Counted from the stretch's first letter, positions 8,121 through 16,461 are shown. The stretch: 32,764 nt of DNA from Actinomycetes bacterium (GCA_021810525.1 JAJZIP010000016.1:1-32764); one strand, 5' to 3'. Notes: generated from the sequence alone by a model not told the origin. Made by a program: numbers and translations.

Positions 8121-8476
8121 TTGCTCTGCAATAGAGAGCCGCCGTCACTCGGCTATCTCGTTCGCTTTCAGGAGATGCCGGTGCTCAAGATCGATTCAGA
8201 TTTCATCCAGCTCGCGGTGGATGAGCGTCGCGGGGCGATCGTCCTGTCGGTAGTTACGCTGGGGGAATGCGTTGGGAAGCAAAGTGGTTGCCGAAGGGGT
8301 GGAGAGCCAAGAGCAGCACGACTGTGACGTCTTGCGGGCTGTGACTATGTGCAGGGCATCTGCTTGGTCACCCGATTACCGCCGAAGAGATCTTGGCTCT
8401 GCTTCAGCCAAAGGGTGACCGCAAATCTCCGATTTCTGAGAAACTCGAGGCCTGCATCGAGCGTTTTTTCGCCTAA
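8121..8476 (+). pseudogene. Remnant of an EAL-domain (c-di-GMP phosphodiesterase) gene
   Basis: Three forward frames read in turn give the C-terminal part of an EAL domain in the right order. Bases 8145 to about 8270 encode SLGYLVRFQEMPVLKIDSDF with the conserved KID. Bases 8281-8340 encode KVVAEGVESQEQHDC with the catalytic EGVE region. Bases 8334-8357 encode AGCDYVQG. From 8357 the third frame gives HLLGHPITAEEILALLQP and runs to TAA at 8474-8476. At least three frameshifts separate the pieces, and the first part of the domain, including the EAL motif, is missing where the hbd promoter begins. No functional protein can come from this. It is a decayed gene, unless the indels are sequencing errors; even then the 5' truncation remains. 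Confidence 0.85.
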
Positions 8477-8487
8477 CTTGGAGTTCA

Positions 8488-9141
8488 ATGGACTTTCGCA
8501 GGCAGGGCTTAAGGTTTTCATACTCGTTTGCATCGGTCTACAAGACTTTGATGCCCATGGTGGAGTGGGCAGGATTTTCCCGAGTGCGCAGGCAGCTTCT
8601 CGCCAAGGCGACTGGCACGGTGCTCGAGATAGGCGCCGGAACCGGGCTCAACCTTGGGTATTATCCCTCAGATGTCGACCTGGTGGTTGCGGAACCAAAC
8701 CCTGAGATGATCGAGATCCTCAGGCCGAAGGCGACGGAGCGGCGGGCGAGGGTTATCGAGTGTGCAGTCGAGGACCTGCTCGCCTCCGGGGCAGAGCCTG
8801 GTTCGTTCGATTGCGTCGTTTCCACCCTGGTTCTATGTTCAGTTCCGGACGTGGGAGAATCGCTGGAGGTTGTATCAAAACTTCTGGCTCCCGGGGGCCG
8901 CTTCTTGTTCATCGAACACGTGGTAACACCCGGCGGTTACGAGGTGGTTCAACGGTTTGCCACGCCGGTTTGGAAGAGGCTGGCTGGCGGCTGCCACCTA
9001 GACAGGGATATTCTCGGGGAGTTTGATCGTTCGGAGATGCTCGTGACCGAACTCATGAGGTTCAATTTCCCACTTGGCAGGCCTCTCATTCCGCATGGCA
9101 TAACGGGAATTGCGAGATTGAAGAGCGATTTTTTTGGTTAG
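8488..9141 (+). CDS. Class I SAM-dependent methyltransferase
   Basis: 217 aa, ATG with GGAG 6 nt upstream. SAM-binding motif I is VLEIGAGTGLNLGYYP (45-60), the acidic end of strand 2 is VVAEPNPEM, and post-motif regions FDCVVSTLVLCSVPD and LLAPGGRFLFIEHV follow. The overall pattern, including the late HLDRDI segment, is like METTL7/phospholipid-type methyltransferases (PF08241 class). The substrate cannot be read from sequence; small molecules or lipids are most likely. It follows directly after the decayed EAL gene and precedes the S51 peptidase by 26 nt, so the two intact genes probably form one unit. Confidence 0.85.
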   Translation: MDFRRQGLRFSYSFASVYKTLMPMVEWAGFSRVRRQLLAKATGTVLEIGAGTGLNLGYYPSDVDLVVAEPNPEMIEILRPKATERRARVIECAVEDLLASGAEPGSFDCVVSTLVLCSVPDVGESLEVVSKLLAPGGRFLFIEHVVTPGGYEVVQRFATPVWKRLAGGCHLDRDILGEFDRSEMLVTELMRFNFPLGRPLIPHGITGIARLKSDFFG

Positions 9142-9167
9142 ATGTTGGTAGGTTCTAGGGAACGAAG

Positions 9168-9863
9168 GTGGGCGATATGGGTGTCGGTGTCCTTGGACTC
9201 GTCGGTGGTGGCGAATGGAACGAAGGCTGCACCTTCGATGCATACCTTCTGGAGAGATCGGGGTCGAGAGAGGTCACGATTCTGCCGACTGCAGCGGCCT
9301 ATGAAAGGCCGGACCTAGCCGTGGCTCACGCCACGAAGTGGTTTTCGAAGCTGGGCGCGAGTGTGAGCACAGCGATGGTGATAACGCGGCCTGATGCCCA
9401 GGATCCCAGCTTTGCCCAGATGCTTGCAGACTCTTCGTTCATCTACATAGGCGGAGGCTCCCCGCTCCATTTGTTCTCAGTCTTGAAGCATTCGCAGTGC
9501 TACGAGGCAATAGTCAGCGCCTTTAGCGACGGGGCGGTTTTGGCCGCCTCTTCCGCCGGCGCTATGGTGCTCGGCGATCCAATGATCGATCCACGAGGTG
9601 GCGGGATTATGCTGGGACTCGGTCTGGTAAAGGAGTTGGCGGTACTGCCGCACTACTCAACCACTTCGCTCGAGCTGAAGCAAAGGATCCAGTCACTCGC
9701 AGATCCTGCCGTGGTGATAGCGGGGATAGACGAGGAGACCGCACTCATCAGAGAGGCAGACGGCAGCTGGAAGACCATGGGCACGGGATCGGTTCATCTC
9801 GTGTCAAACGGAGCGGAGATCGACATATCCGCACTATCGGAGAAAGTGCGGATATCCGTCTAG
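9168..9863 (+). CDS. Peptidase S51 / cyanophycinase-like protein
   Basis: 231 aa from GTG 9168; ATG 9177 (residue 4), with AGGTGG 6 nt upstream, is an equally good start. The protein has the class I glutamine-amidotransferase-like fold of the S51 family (PF03575): GLVGGGEWNEGC near the N-terminus, IYIGGGSPLHLF at the strand before the elbow, and the nucleophile elbow AASSAGAMVLG with Ser129. A conserved His (VLPHYS) follows. Relatives are aspartyl dipeptidase PepE and cyanophycinase, which cleave Asp-X bonds or the cyanophycin polymer. Which of these applies cannot be said: no cyanophycin synthetase is in the window, and the chain is shorter than usual cyanophycinases. Confidence 0.82.
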   Translation: MGDMGVGVLGLVGGGEWNEGCTFDAYLLERSGSREVTILPTAAAYERPDLAVAHATKWFSKLGASVSTAMVITRPDAQDPSFAQMLADSSFIYIGGGSPLHLFSVLKHSQCYEAIVSAFSDGAVLAASSAGAMVLGDPMIDPRGGGIMLGLGLVKELAVLPHYSTTSLELKQRIQSLADPAVVIAGIDEETALIREADGSWKTMGTGSVHLVSNGAEIDISALSEKVRISV

Positions 9864-9878
9864 CCGCCAATAAGCCAT

Positions 9879-10436
9879 TTAGTCATCGGACTCTGTAACA
9901 GTGATCGACTCTATGACGACTGGCTCGCTGGGTGTTCCAGAACGTGAGCCAACCGCTTCGATCGCTTTGAGCACATCCAGGCCCTTTACGATCTTGCCAA
10001 AGATCGAATATGCAGGCGGCAACTGAGTGCCGTCTTTGCCTGAGACGATGAAGAACTGGCTCCCATTGGTATTTGGGCCGGCGTTTGCCATCGCGACCGT
10101 TCCTATCTCATAACGCCCAGCAGGAGGGAGTTCGTCTTCAAAGCGATATCCGGGGCCCCCTCTTCCAGAGCCTTCGGGATCGCCCCCTTGGACTACGAAA
10201 CCAGGGATAATTCGGTGAAAAACGACGCCTTCGAAGTAGTGATACAGAGCTAGGAAGACGAAGTTGTTGACCGTCTTAGGTGCCAACTCCGAATCGAGAG
10301 CCAAGACCATCTCGCCTTTGGAGGTTACCATCTTGGCGCTGTATCGCTTCGACGGCTGGATTCCCATCTCTGGAGGAGCCGAAAAGTGCTGCATCTTAGG
10401 AGAGGAACCGTCGAATTCTGGGAAAGCTGTGGTCAT
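9879..10436 (-). CDS. Peptidyl-prolyl cis-trans isomerase, cyclophilin type (soluble)
   Basis: 185 aa, without signal peptide or membrane segment, so cytoplasmic. The cyclophilin core is complete: VFHRIIPGFVVQGGDP with the catalytic Arg, the GxGxGGPGY loop, GTVAMANAGPNTNGSQFFIV and YSIFGKIVKG. A 35-residue N-terminal extension precedes the fold. It lies 52 nt downstream of the membrane-anchored paralogue and shares long identical blocks with it, so the pair arose by tandem duplication and is probably co-transcribed. Confidence 0.93.
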   Translation of the reverse strand: MTTAFPEFDGSSPKMQHFSAPPEMGIQPSKRYSAKMVTSKGEMVLALDSELAPKTVNNFVFLALYHYFEGVVFHRIIPGFVVQGGDPEGSGRGGPGYRFEDELPPAGRYEIGTVAMANAGPNTNGSQFFIVSGKDGTQLPPAYSIFGKIVKGLDVLKAIEAVGSRSGTPSEPVVIESITVTESDD

Positions 10437-10488
10437 CTGATTGTGCCCTTTCGCTCACATTTGGCTGTTTGCATCAACTTCGGTCCTG

Positions 10489-11283
10489 CTATGGACCTTG
10501 AATCGTCACGGAGATCATCTTGTGTACGACTTTTGGCGTTCCGTTTGGAGAAGATCCACCATCGGCGGCAATCTTCTGCACAACGCTCATTCCAGAAGTC
10601 ACCTGTCCAAAAAGTGAGTACGACGGCGGAAGCTGCTCCCCCTGGGTTCCGACCACTATGAAGAATTGACTTCCACCGGTGTTTGGCTGCCCGGTGTTGG
10701 CCATCGCCACCGATCCGATCTTGTATGCTCCCGCCTTTGGAAGCTCGTCGGGAATGGTGTATCCAGGCCCGCCGCTTCCGGTTCCTGTCGGATCTCCGCC
10801 TTGGACCACGAAGCCGGGGATGACCCTTTGGAAGATCACTCCGTCATAGAAGTGGTATCGGGCGAGGAAGACGAAGTTGTTGACCGTCTTGGGTGCCGCT
10901 TTAGCATCCAGAGCGATGTCAAAGGTCCCCACGTCAGTCTTGACTATCGCCGTGTAGTTGGCTGAAGGGTTGATGCACATAGGCGGAGCTTTTGTAAAGG
11001 CTATTTCTCTGGTCGCCGATCCCGCAGCTGGAGGACAGACTGGCGCTATGGCCTTGGTGGCTGCGGTTGTGGTTGTCGAGGCTGTCGAGGTCTTGGTCTT
11101 GGGCGCCGAACTAGAGGAAGAGCTGCTTCTGGAAACGAAGTATATGGCGGTCAGTGCAATCAGTGCACCAACCACGATGTAGATAATTCGTCTTCGGGTC
11201 TTGCCTCTTCGTTTTATGGCGGCTTCGGCTTGGGCCTTTTTGGCTTGGTTCTCGCGGATTCGTTGTCTTTTTTCACTAGGCAC
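10489..11283 (-). CDS. Membrane-anchored cyclophilin-type peptidyl-prolyl isomerase
   Basis: 264 aa. Residues 1-32 are strongly basic (KKAQAEAAIKRRGKTRRR), followed by one membrane helix (IIYIVVGALIALTAIYFV, about 33-50), a Ser/Thr-rich linker, and a cyclophilin domain from about residue 100 with FQRVIPGFVVQGGDP, GSVAMANTG and GSQFFIVVG. With positive residues inside, the catalytic domain should face outside, where it would help fold exported proteins. Two extra Cys (CPPAAG and MCINP) lie between linker and domain and could form a disulfide. The start is GTG, with TAAGTT 8 nt upstream and no ribosome site. Confidence 0.93.
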   Translation of the reverse strand: MPSEKRQRIRENQAKKAQAEAAIKRRGKTRRRIIYIVVGALIALTAIYFVSRSSSSSSSAPKTKTSTASTTTTAATKAIAPVCPPAAGSATREIAFTKAPPMCINPSANYTAIVKTDVGTFDIALDAKAAPKTVNNFVFLARYHFYDGVIFQRVIPGFVVQGGDPTGTGSGGPGYTIPDELPKAGAYKIGSVAMANTGQPNTGGSQFFIVVGTQGEQLPPSYSLFGQVTSGMSVVQKIAADGGSSPNGTPKVVHKMISVTIQGP

Positions 11284-11291
11284 GGAAAAAG

Positions 11292-11297
11292 AACTTA
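11292..11297 (-). promoter_or_regulatory. -10 box (TAAGTT) of the membrane cyclophilin gene, leaderless layout
   Basis: On the minus strand TAAGTT is followed by 8 nt (CTTTTTCC) and then the GTG start at 11283. It closely resembles the TAGGTT-CTTTACC-GTG arrangement before the receiver gene at 27595 and TAGAAT-CTACCTTT-GTG before asd. Confidence 0.45.
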
Positions 11298-11401
11298 GCA
11301 GCTATTTTGCGGGAAGGCATTTATACGGATCCATATAGCTGTCAGTACTTTCTTAGAGAGGAACTTTGCTTTGGGTGTATAGATGGTTCATTCACTTCTA
11401 T

Positions 11402-11407
11402 TAGCTT
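11402..11407 (+). promoter_or_regulatory. -10 box (TAGCTT) of lysC, leaderless layout
   Basis: TAGCTT is followed by 6 nt and the GTG start at 11414. No Shine-Dalgarno sequence is present. The 130-bp region 11284-11413 is shared with the divergent cyclophilin gene. Confidence 0.4.
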
Positions 11408-11413
11408 TTAGAC

Positions 11414-12622
11414 GTGGCATTGATAGTTCAAAAATTTGGTGGAACTTCTGTCGGCGACGTGGACCGGATAAAGGCGGTCGCCGATTACATAGCTCGCACA
11501 AAAAAGCACGGTAACGATGTTGTGGTGGTTGTCTCGGCAATGGGAAAGACCACGGACGAACTCATCCATCTGGCAAATGAGGTCTCGCACTCTCACCCGG
11601 GGCGGGAACTCGACATGCTCCTCACCTCCGGGGAGAGGATCTCGATGTCCCTTCTCGCCATGGCGCTGGCCGATCTTGATATCAAAGCTACGTCTTTTAC
11701 GGGGTCGCAGGCTGGGATCATTACAGACACCGACCACACAAGGGCTAAGATTCTGGAGATTCGACCCGACAGACTGCTTGCGGCTATCAGGAGCGGATCT
11801 GTCCCGGTTGTCGCGGGGTTTCAGGGCGTCTCAACTACAAAGGACATCACGACGCTTGGCAGGGGTGGATCCGACACCACCGCCGTGGCACTTGCAGCTG
11901 CGCTCAACGCCGACATGTGTGAGATATATACCGACGTCTCCGGGGTGTTCACTGCAGATCCGAGGGTCGTTGGGACGGCGCACAGGATCAATGCGATCTC
12001 CTACGACGAAATGTTGGAGCTGGCAGCGTCCGGCGGTAGGGTGCTGGCGCTCAGGAGCGTCGAGTTTGCCAAGAATCACCATGTGCTTTTGCACGTCCGG
12101 TCAAGCTTTACCTGGGAGCCTGGTACCTGGGTTCGTGAGGAGAATGAAGAGATGGAACAGGCGGTAGTTTCAGCGATCAGCCATGATGTTTCGGAAGTGA
12201 AAGTGACGATAACCGGTGTCCCAGATAGGCCGGGAATTGCAGCGCGGATCTTCAGAGAGATCGCGGATGTCGGCGTAAACGTGGACATGATCGTGCAAAA
12301 CACCTCGAGCGAGGGGCTGACCGACATCTCGTTCACCGTGCCAAAGGATGACATCAACGCCACCATGAATGTGGCTGGAGTGGTTGCAAGCGAGATCGGT
12401 GCTAGGAATGTGTACTCCGATCCCAATATCGCAAGGGTGTCCCTGGTCGGTGCAGGGATGAAGACGAATCCCGGTGTGACTGCCCAGATGTTCGAGACCC
12501 TGGCAAATGAGGGAATCAACATCGAAATGATCTCAACCTCTGCAATCAGGATCTCGTGCGTGGTTCGTGAGGATGCGGTTGAGCGCGCCGTCCAGTCTTT
12601 GCACGAGACCTTCAAGCTTTGA
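11414..12622 (+). CDS. lysC: Aspartate kinase
   Basis: 402 aa. It phosphorylates L-aspartate, the first step towards lysine, threonine, methionine and diaminopimelate. The kinase domain starts with [11 protein letters not shown] and carries [25 protein letters not shown] and [14 protein letters not shown]. From about residue 255 two ACT domains follow ([17 protein letters not shown] and [19 protein letters not shown]), the site of feedback inhibition by Lys/Thr in this family. The size and domain order are those of actinobacterial LysC. An in-frame ATG at 12152 behind GAGGAG could start a separate regulatory beta subunit of 156 aa, as known in Corynebacterium and Bacillus. asd follows 82 nt downstream with its own -10 box. 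Confidence 0.97.
   Translation: MALIVQKFGGTSVGDVDRIKAVADYIARTKKHGNDVVVVVSAMGKTTDELIHLANEVSHSHPGRELDMLLTSGERISMSLLAMALADLDIKATSFTGSQAGIITDTDHTRAKILEIRPDRLLAAIRSGSVPVVAGFQGVSTTKDITTLGRGGSDTTAVALAAALNADMCEIYTDVSGVFTADPRVVGTAHRINAISYDEMLELAASGGRVLALRSVEFAKNHHVLLHVRSSFTWEPGTWVREENEEMEQAVVSAISHDVSEVKVTITGVPDRPGIAARIFREIADVGVNVDMIVQNTSSEGLTDISFTVPKDDINATMNVAGVVASEIGARNVYSDPNIARVSLVGAGMKTNPGVTAQMFETLANEGINIEMISTSAIRISCVVREDAVERAVQSLHETFKL
12152..12622 (+). CDS. lysC: Possible internal translation product: aspartate kinase beta subunit
   Basis: Met247 of LysC is an ATG preceded by GAGGAG (12137-12142) at 9 nt. Starting here would give 156 aa consisting of both ACT domains. Corynebacterium glutamicum and Bacillus subtilis make exactly such a beta subunit from an in-frame start inside lysC and build an alpha2-beta2 enzyme. 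The site is visible; its use here is inferred. Confidence 0.4.
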   Translation: MEQAVVSAISHDVSEVKVTITGVPDRPGIAARIFREIADVGVNVDMIVQNTSSEGLTDISFTVPKDDINATMNVAGVVASEIGARNVYSDPNIARVSLVGAGMKTNPGVTAQMFETLANEGINIEMISTSAIRISCVVREDAVERAVQSLHETFKL

Positions 12623-12690
12623 GATCGTCAGAAGCTGACAACTGGATGACATCTAGGCGGGTCGTAGACGCTGCCTGCCCAGTTAACCCT

Positions 12691-12696
12691 TAGAAT
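12691..12696 (+). promoter_or_regulatory. -10 box (TAGAAT) of asd, leaderless layout
   Basis: TAGAAT is followed by 8 nt and the GTG start at 12705. No ribosome binding site is present. It suggests asd has its own promoter in addition to possible read-through from lysC. Confidence 0.45.
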
Positions 12697-12704
12697 CTAC
12701 CTTT

Positions 12705-13721
12705 GTGAACATTGCAATCTTTGGAGCCACCGGACAAGTTGGGACCGTTATGCGGACCATACTTGAGGAGCGAAAGTTTCCTGTCGACAAAATTCGTTAC
12801 TTTGCGTCGCCGAACTCGGTAGGTAAGGTCCTGCCTTGGAAGGGTAACGAGATTACCGTCGAGGATGCTAACTCCGGCGAGTACGGCGGGATCGACATCG
12901 CGTTATTTTCCGCCGGCGCCACAGCCTCTATAGAACTGGCTCCAAAGGTCGCTGACCAAGGAGCTCTGGTCATCGACAATTCATCCGCCTGGCGAATGGA
13001 TCCGGAAGTTCCGCTCGTGGTACCTGAGGTCAATGGTCATGCGCTGTCGGACATTCGGAAGGGGATCATCGCGAATCCCAACTGCACCACGATCGTGGCA
13101 ATGTCCGCCCTAAAGGCGCTCGATAGGATTGGATCTTTGAGGAAGCTGGTAGTCAGTACTTACCAGGCGGTCTCAGGAGCCGGTCTGGCAGGTGTCAACG
13201 AGTTGGCAAAGCAGTTGAGCGACAAAGAGGGTCAACTGATGTGGCTGGCGTATGACGGGAGGGCTGTGGATTTCGGCAAGCCTGTGACATTTGTCGGACC
13301 GATCGCCGCCAACGTGCTTCCGATCGCCGGCACTTTGGTCGACGAAGAGACCAACGAAGAACACAAGTTTCGAGACGAGTCCAGGAAGATCCTGGAGCTT
13401 CCGGAGCTCGAGGTCAGTGTGACTTGTGTGAGGGTTCCAGTCTTTACGGGCCACTCCGTTTCCATCTATGCAGAGCTGGGCAGGGAGGTCTCGACGGCAG
13501 AGGCTACTCGCGCACTCTCCGAGGCGCCCGGAGTAAAGGTCGTAGACTTGCCCAACCCTCTGGATTCGGCGGGCAGGGACCAGTGCCTGGTTGGCAGGAT
13601 CCGAAAGGATCCTGGCTCGAGACCCGCGATCAATTTTTTCGTGTCGGGAGACAACCTGCGAAAGGGAGCGGCTCTGAACGCGATTCAGATCGCCGAGGCT
13701 GTAATCAAAAACCGCGCCTAG
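12705..13721 (+). CDS. asd: Aspartate-semialdehyde dehydrogenase
   Basis: 338 aa. It reduces aspartyl phosphate to aspartate semialdehyde with NADPH, directly after LysC. The Rossmann motif is IFGATGQVG (5-13). The catalytic Cys127 lies in ANPNCTT, and the acid/base His250 in RVPVFTGHS. DNSSAWRMDPEVPLVVPEVN is the typical substrate-loop region. Length and motifs match Gram-positive type Asd. The lysC-asd order is the usual actinobacterial arrangement. It is convergent with the dioxygenase gene, with 42 bp between the stops. Confidence 0.97.
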   Translation: MNIAIFGATGQVGTVMRTILEERKFPVDKIRYFASPNSVGKVLPWKGNEITVEDANSGEYGGIDIALFSAGATASIELAPKVADQGALVIDNSSAWRMDPEVPLVVPEVNGHALSDIRKGIIANPNCTTIVAMSALKALDRIGSLRKLVVSTYQAVSGAGLAGVNELAKQLSDKEGQLMWLAYDGRAVDFGKPVTFVGPIAANVLPIAGTLVDEETNEEHKFRDESRKILELPELEVSVTCVRVPVFTGHSVSIYAELGREVSTAEATRALSEAPGVKVVDLPNPLDSAGRDQCLVGRIRKDPGSRPAINFFVSGDNLRKGAALNAIQIAEAVIKNRA

Positions 13722-13763
13722 ATCCTGTGGCTCGGGCTTCTCGCCGGTCGAGAGCAGATCCTC

Positions 13764-14570
13764 TCACGCTACCTGGAGTGACCGCTTGGCAAGCCCCCAC
13801 CAGAAACCGTCGATGATTGTATCAGGGCGGTCGCCAGGGTTTCTTGCGGCCCCCAGAATCACGAAAAGGGGCGCAAGATGCTCGGCAGTTGGGTGCGCGT
13901 AGGGCATACCGGGCGCTTTTTCGAAGTTCATCAACGTGTCCAGGTCTCCCTTGTCGAGTGCCTCTTTGGCCCATTCGTCGAACTCCGCCGACCATGCCGG
14001 TGCCGGCGCGTTCGAGGTGAAATCGCGGAGGAACGGTAGTCCGTGGGTCATGAACCCCGACCCAATTATGAGCACCCCCTCGTCGCGCAGGGGACGAAGC
14101 ACGGTTCCTATGTCGAAGAGCTTTTTGGGGTCGAGAGTGGGAAGCGAGAGCTGGAGCACCGGAGTTGTGGCATCAGGATAGAGCACCTTTAGCGGAACCC
14201 ACGAGCCATGGTCGAGTCCTCGACTCGGGTCCTGGTGCAAGGAGTAGCTCGTAGGAATGGCGGCCCTGATTTTTTCGGCGAGCGCGCTTGCATCAGGGGT
14301 TGGGTACCTCATCGAGTAGAAACGGTCTTCAAACCCCCAGAAGTCATAGACCAGCGCTGTGTTAGCGTGGGTGGCGGAGAGCGATAGAGGGGCTTCCTCC
14401 CAATGTGCTGACACGACAAGGATCTCTTTCGGTTTGGGCATCATCACCGACCACTCGGCTAGCTGCCTTGTCCAAAGAGCGTCGTCCAAAAGCGGTGGTG
14501 CGCCGTGTCCTATGTAGATGGCAGGCATTGCCGTATCATGTTTGATATCATCCCGGTTTGGATCGCTCAT
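13764..14570 (-). CDS. Class III extradiol ring-cleavage dioxygenase (LigB/DODA, YgiD-like)
   Basis: 268 aa, ATG with GAGG 5 nt upstream. The protein belongs to the LigB superfamily in its 4,5-DOPA dioxygenase branch: YIGHGAPPLL with His22, VVSAHWEE with His56, a central RGLDHGSWVPL with His121, SGFMTHGLPF with His176, and HPTAEHLAPLF with His226/His231. In E. coli YgiD His22, His57 and His177 bind the metal, and the spacing here is the same. The reaction would be oxygen-dependent opening of a catechol ring; the natural substrate is unknown in bacteria. It stands alone between convergent asd and a divergent methyltransferase-like gene. Confidence 0.88.
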   Translation of the reverse strand: MSDPNRDDIKHDTAMPAIYIGHGAPPLLDDALWTRQLAEWSVMMPKPKEILVVSAHWEEAPLSLSATHANTALVYDFWGFEDRFYSMRYPTPDASALAEKIRAAIPTSYSLHQDPSRGLDHGSWVPLKVLYPDATTPVLQLSLPTLDPKKLFDIGTVLRPLRDEGVLIIGSGFMTHGLPFLRDFTSNAPAPAWSAEFDEWAKEALDKGDLDTLMNFEKAPGMPYAHPTAEHLAPLFVILGAARNPGDRPDTIIDGFWWGLAKRSLQVA

Positions 14571-14756
14571 TCGTACCTCGGATCATGTGCACTTTGCTGA
14601 CGCATAGCTAAACGTTTTCTAGTGTGAAAATATTTCGATCCTGCATTGCGGGCGCGGATGAAATATCGTCGGCGCTGTTGATAGGGCGTCTTGCTGGTAG
14701 CTTTGTAGTTCGATTGGTTCGGACACAAACCTGATCTAAAGACGAAAGGATTTTGC

Positions 14757-15254
14757 TTGAGACTCTCGATTTCTTCTACGTCTACTCGCACTTTTGTTGT
14801 GATTCCCGCTGTGGTCATGGCCGAGCAACTGGTTTCACGGCGCAAGCTGCACTTCAAGTTTGCCCCGCTTCTACTCTGGGGCTATCTGCAGTATCGGCTC
14901 AGCGGTGACTACCGGAGCAAGGTCGCAGGCGGCCCTTCAGGGATGTCTCAGGGATTTCCGGAGGGGATTGTAACGACGGGGATCTACAGATGGACAAGGA
15001 ACCCGATGTATCTTGGCCACATGATCTTTCTGAGTGGTCTGACGCTTCTCACGCGGTCTCCCATAGCTCTTGCAGCCATCTCTTCGGTCATTCCATGGTA
15101 TAACGAACGCGTCAAGAGGGACGAGGAGCGCCTTGCGAAGAAGTTTGGGCCGGTCTATGAACAATATCGAGATAGCGTGCCTCGCTGGATCGGGATTCCC
15201 GAGCAGCTCAGGCACGTGATCGAGGGATCCGAAACCAAGCTGGAGAGGGTCTGA
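14757..15254 (+). CDS. Isoprenylcysteine carboxyl methyltransferase-like membrane protein
   Basis: 165 aa, TTG start with AAAGGA upstream. The hallmark is GIYRWTRNPMYLGHMIF at mid-protein, the conserved segment of bacterial ICMT/PEMT-like integral membrane methyltransferases, followed by a hydrophobic hairpin and the ERVKRDEERLAKKFGPVYEQY motif that helps bind SAM in this family. The N-terminal region has only weak hydrophobicity, so this version is compact. Bacterial members methylate lipids or small molecules; the substrate cannot be read here. It is convergent with the YeiH gene. Confidence 0.85.
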   Translation: MRLSISSTSTRTFVVIPAVVMAEQLVSRRKLHFKFAPLLLWGYLQYRLSGDYRSKVAGGPSGMSQGFPEGIVTTGIYRWTRNPMYLGHMIFLSGLTLLTRSPIALAAISSVIPWYNERVKRDEERLAKKFGPVYEQYRDSVPRWIGIPEQLRHVIEGSETKLERV

Positions 15255-15308
15255 CAGAACCAGAGATATAGCTAGGAAATGAGTCAGCTGCGCCAAGTCG
15301 GTCAACTG

Positions 15309-16391
15309 TTAGAGTGTGCCGGTGGCCAGCTGCAGCAGGAGGCTACTTGCGGCGACGAGGATCCAGAGGATCGCACCGAGTGCAAGAGGCCTAAGGCCTG
15401 CAAGTCGGATCTTGTCCACTCTTGTCGACAGGCCTATCGCTCCAAGGGCGATTGTGATCATGAACTGCGCGAGTTCAGAGAGAGTGGTGTGCACTCCGCT
15501 CGGAATCAGACCGAAGGTGTTTAAAAAGACTGCAAGCAAGAACCAGCCTATGAAGATTGGCAGAACCTTGTGAACGTGTTTGAAATGGTGGAATCTCGAG
15601 ACCGGACCCAAGTCGTTGGCGGCCTTTTTTGAGCGCCAGAACGCTATCGCGATCGTGATCGGGATGATCATCAGTGTTCTCGTGAGTTTTACGATGATCG
15701 CGTAGGGCGTGGAGTGCAGTGAGAATATCGAGGCCGCTGCAACCACTGATGACATGTCGTTGACCGCGGTGCCCGCCCAGAGTCCGAATGCGTGAGGAGT
15801 CAGCGAGATCAGATGCCCGAAAGTGGGAAATGTCAGAACCGCAAGGACATTGAAGGCAAAGATGGTGGCGATCGCATAGGACACGTCTGTCTCTGAGGCC
15901 TCGATTACGGCATCGGTTGCAGCGATCGCGGATGCACCACAGATACCGGTTCCGACGCCGATGAGAGTGCGAAGATCCTTTGAGATTCCGAGCGTGCGGC
16001 CGAATATCCAAGCTCCGAGGAGTGCGACGCTCAGAGTTCCCAGCAGCACCGGCAAGGAAGAGGTTCCCGTCGAGACTACCTGTCTGAACGATAGGCCCGT
16101 CCCGAGGACCACGATTGAGCCCTGAAGGACTGCTTTGCTCGAAAAGGATAGGCCTGGTAGCAGTTTTGGAGAGTTCTTTCTCATCGTGGAGACTACGATT
16201 CCGATCACGATTGCAAAGACGGGTGCTCCTACGATGGGAGCCACCTTTCCAAGCACTGTGGCAATTCCCGCTAGCGCGGTTGCGACGGCAAGGCCCGGTG
16301 CGATTTCCCGTAGGCTCGCTCGGTTTCGCCCTTTGGGCACTACAGGCTCAACGTGCAACTCCTCAGGGATAGCTGATTGTTGGTTTGTCAT
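15309..16391 (-). CDS. YeiH-family putative sulfate exporter (UPF0324)
   Basis: 360 aa with about ten membrane helices and a short charged N-terminal tail. The YeiH/PF03601 pattern is clear: GLSFSSKAVLQGSIVVLG, LGISKDLRTLIGVGTGICGASAIAA, the AVNDMSSVVAA segment and a final STRVDKIRLAGLRPLALG. Members are proposed exporters of sulfate or related anions; transport has not been shown for most. It diverges from a LysR gene, the same arrangement as E. coli yeiH-yeiE, and a 17-bp palindrome lies between the two starts. No strong ribosome site is seen before the ATG. Confidence 0.9.
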   Translation of the reverse strand: MTNQQSAIPEELHVEPVVPKGRNRASLREIAPGLAVATALAGIATVLGKVAPIVGAPVFAIVIGIVVSTMRKNSPKLLPGLSFSSKAVLQGSIVVLGTGLSFRQVVSTGTSSLPVLLGTLSVALLGAWIFGRTLGISKDLRTLIGVGTGICGASAIAATDAVIEASETDVSYAIATIFAFNVLAVLTFPTFGHLISLTPHAFGLWAGTAVNDMSSVVAAASIFSLHSTPYAIIVKLTRTLMIIPITIAIAFWRSKKAANDLGPVSRFHHFKHVHKVLPIFIGWFLLAVFLNTFGLIPSGVHTTLSELAQFMITIALGAIGLSTRVDKIRLAGLRPLALGAILWILVAASSLLLQLATGTL

Positions 16392-16441
16392 GGCTACAGT
16401 CTGAGCGATTCTCTGATGGCCGGTTGCTGCTGATTTGTTTA

Positions 16442-16458
16442 GAAAGCTATAAGCTTTC
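16442..16458. promoter_or_regulatory. Perfect palindrome between yeiH-like gene and lysR: likely LysR operator
   Basis: GAAAGCT and AGCTTTC flank a 3-nt spacer (ATA). The site ends 3 nt before the lysR start codon and overlaps its probable -10 box (TAAGCT at 16450-16455, 6 nt before the ATG). LysR-type regulators usually bind such dyads in the gap to a divergent target gene and repress themselves from it. Confidence 0.5.
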
Positions 16459-16461
16459 CTT

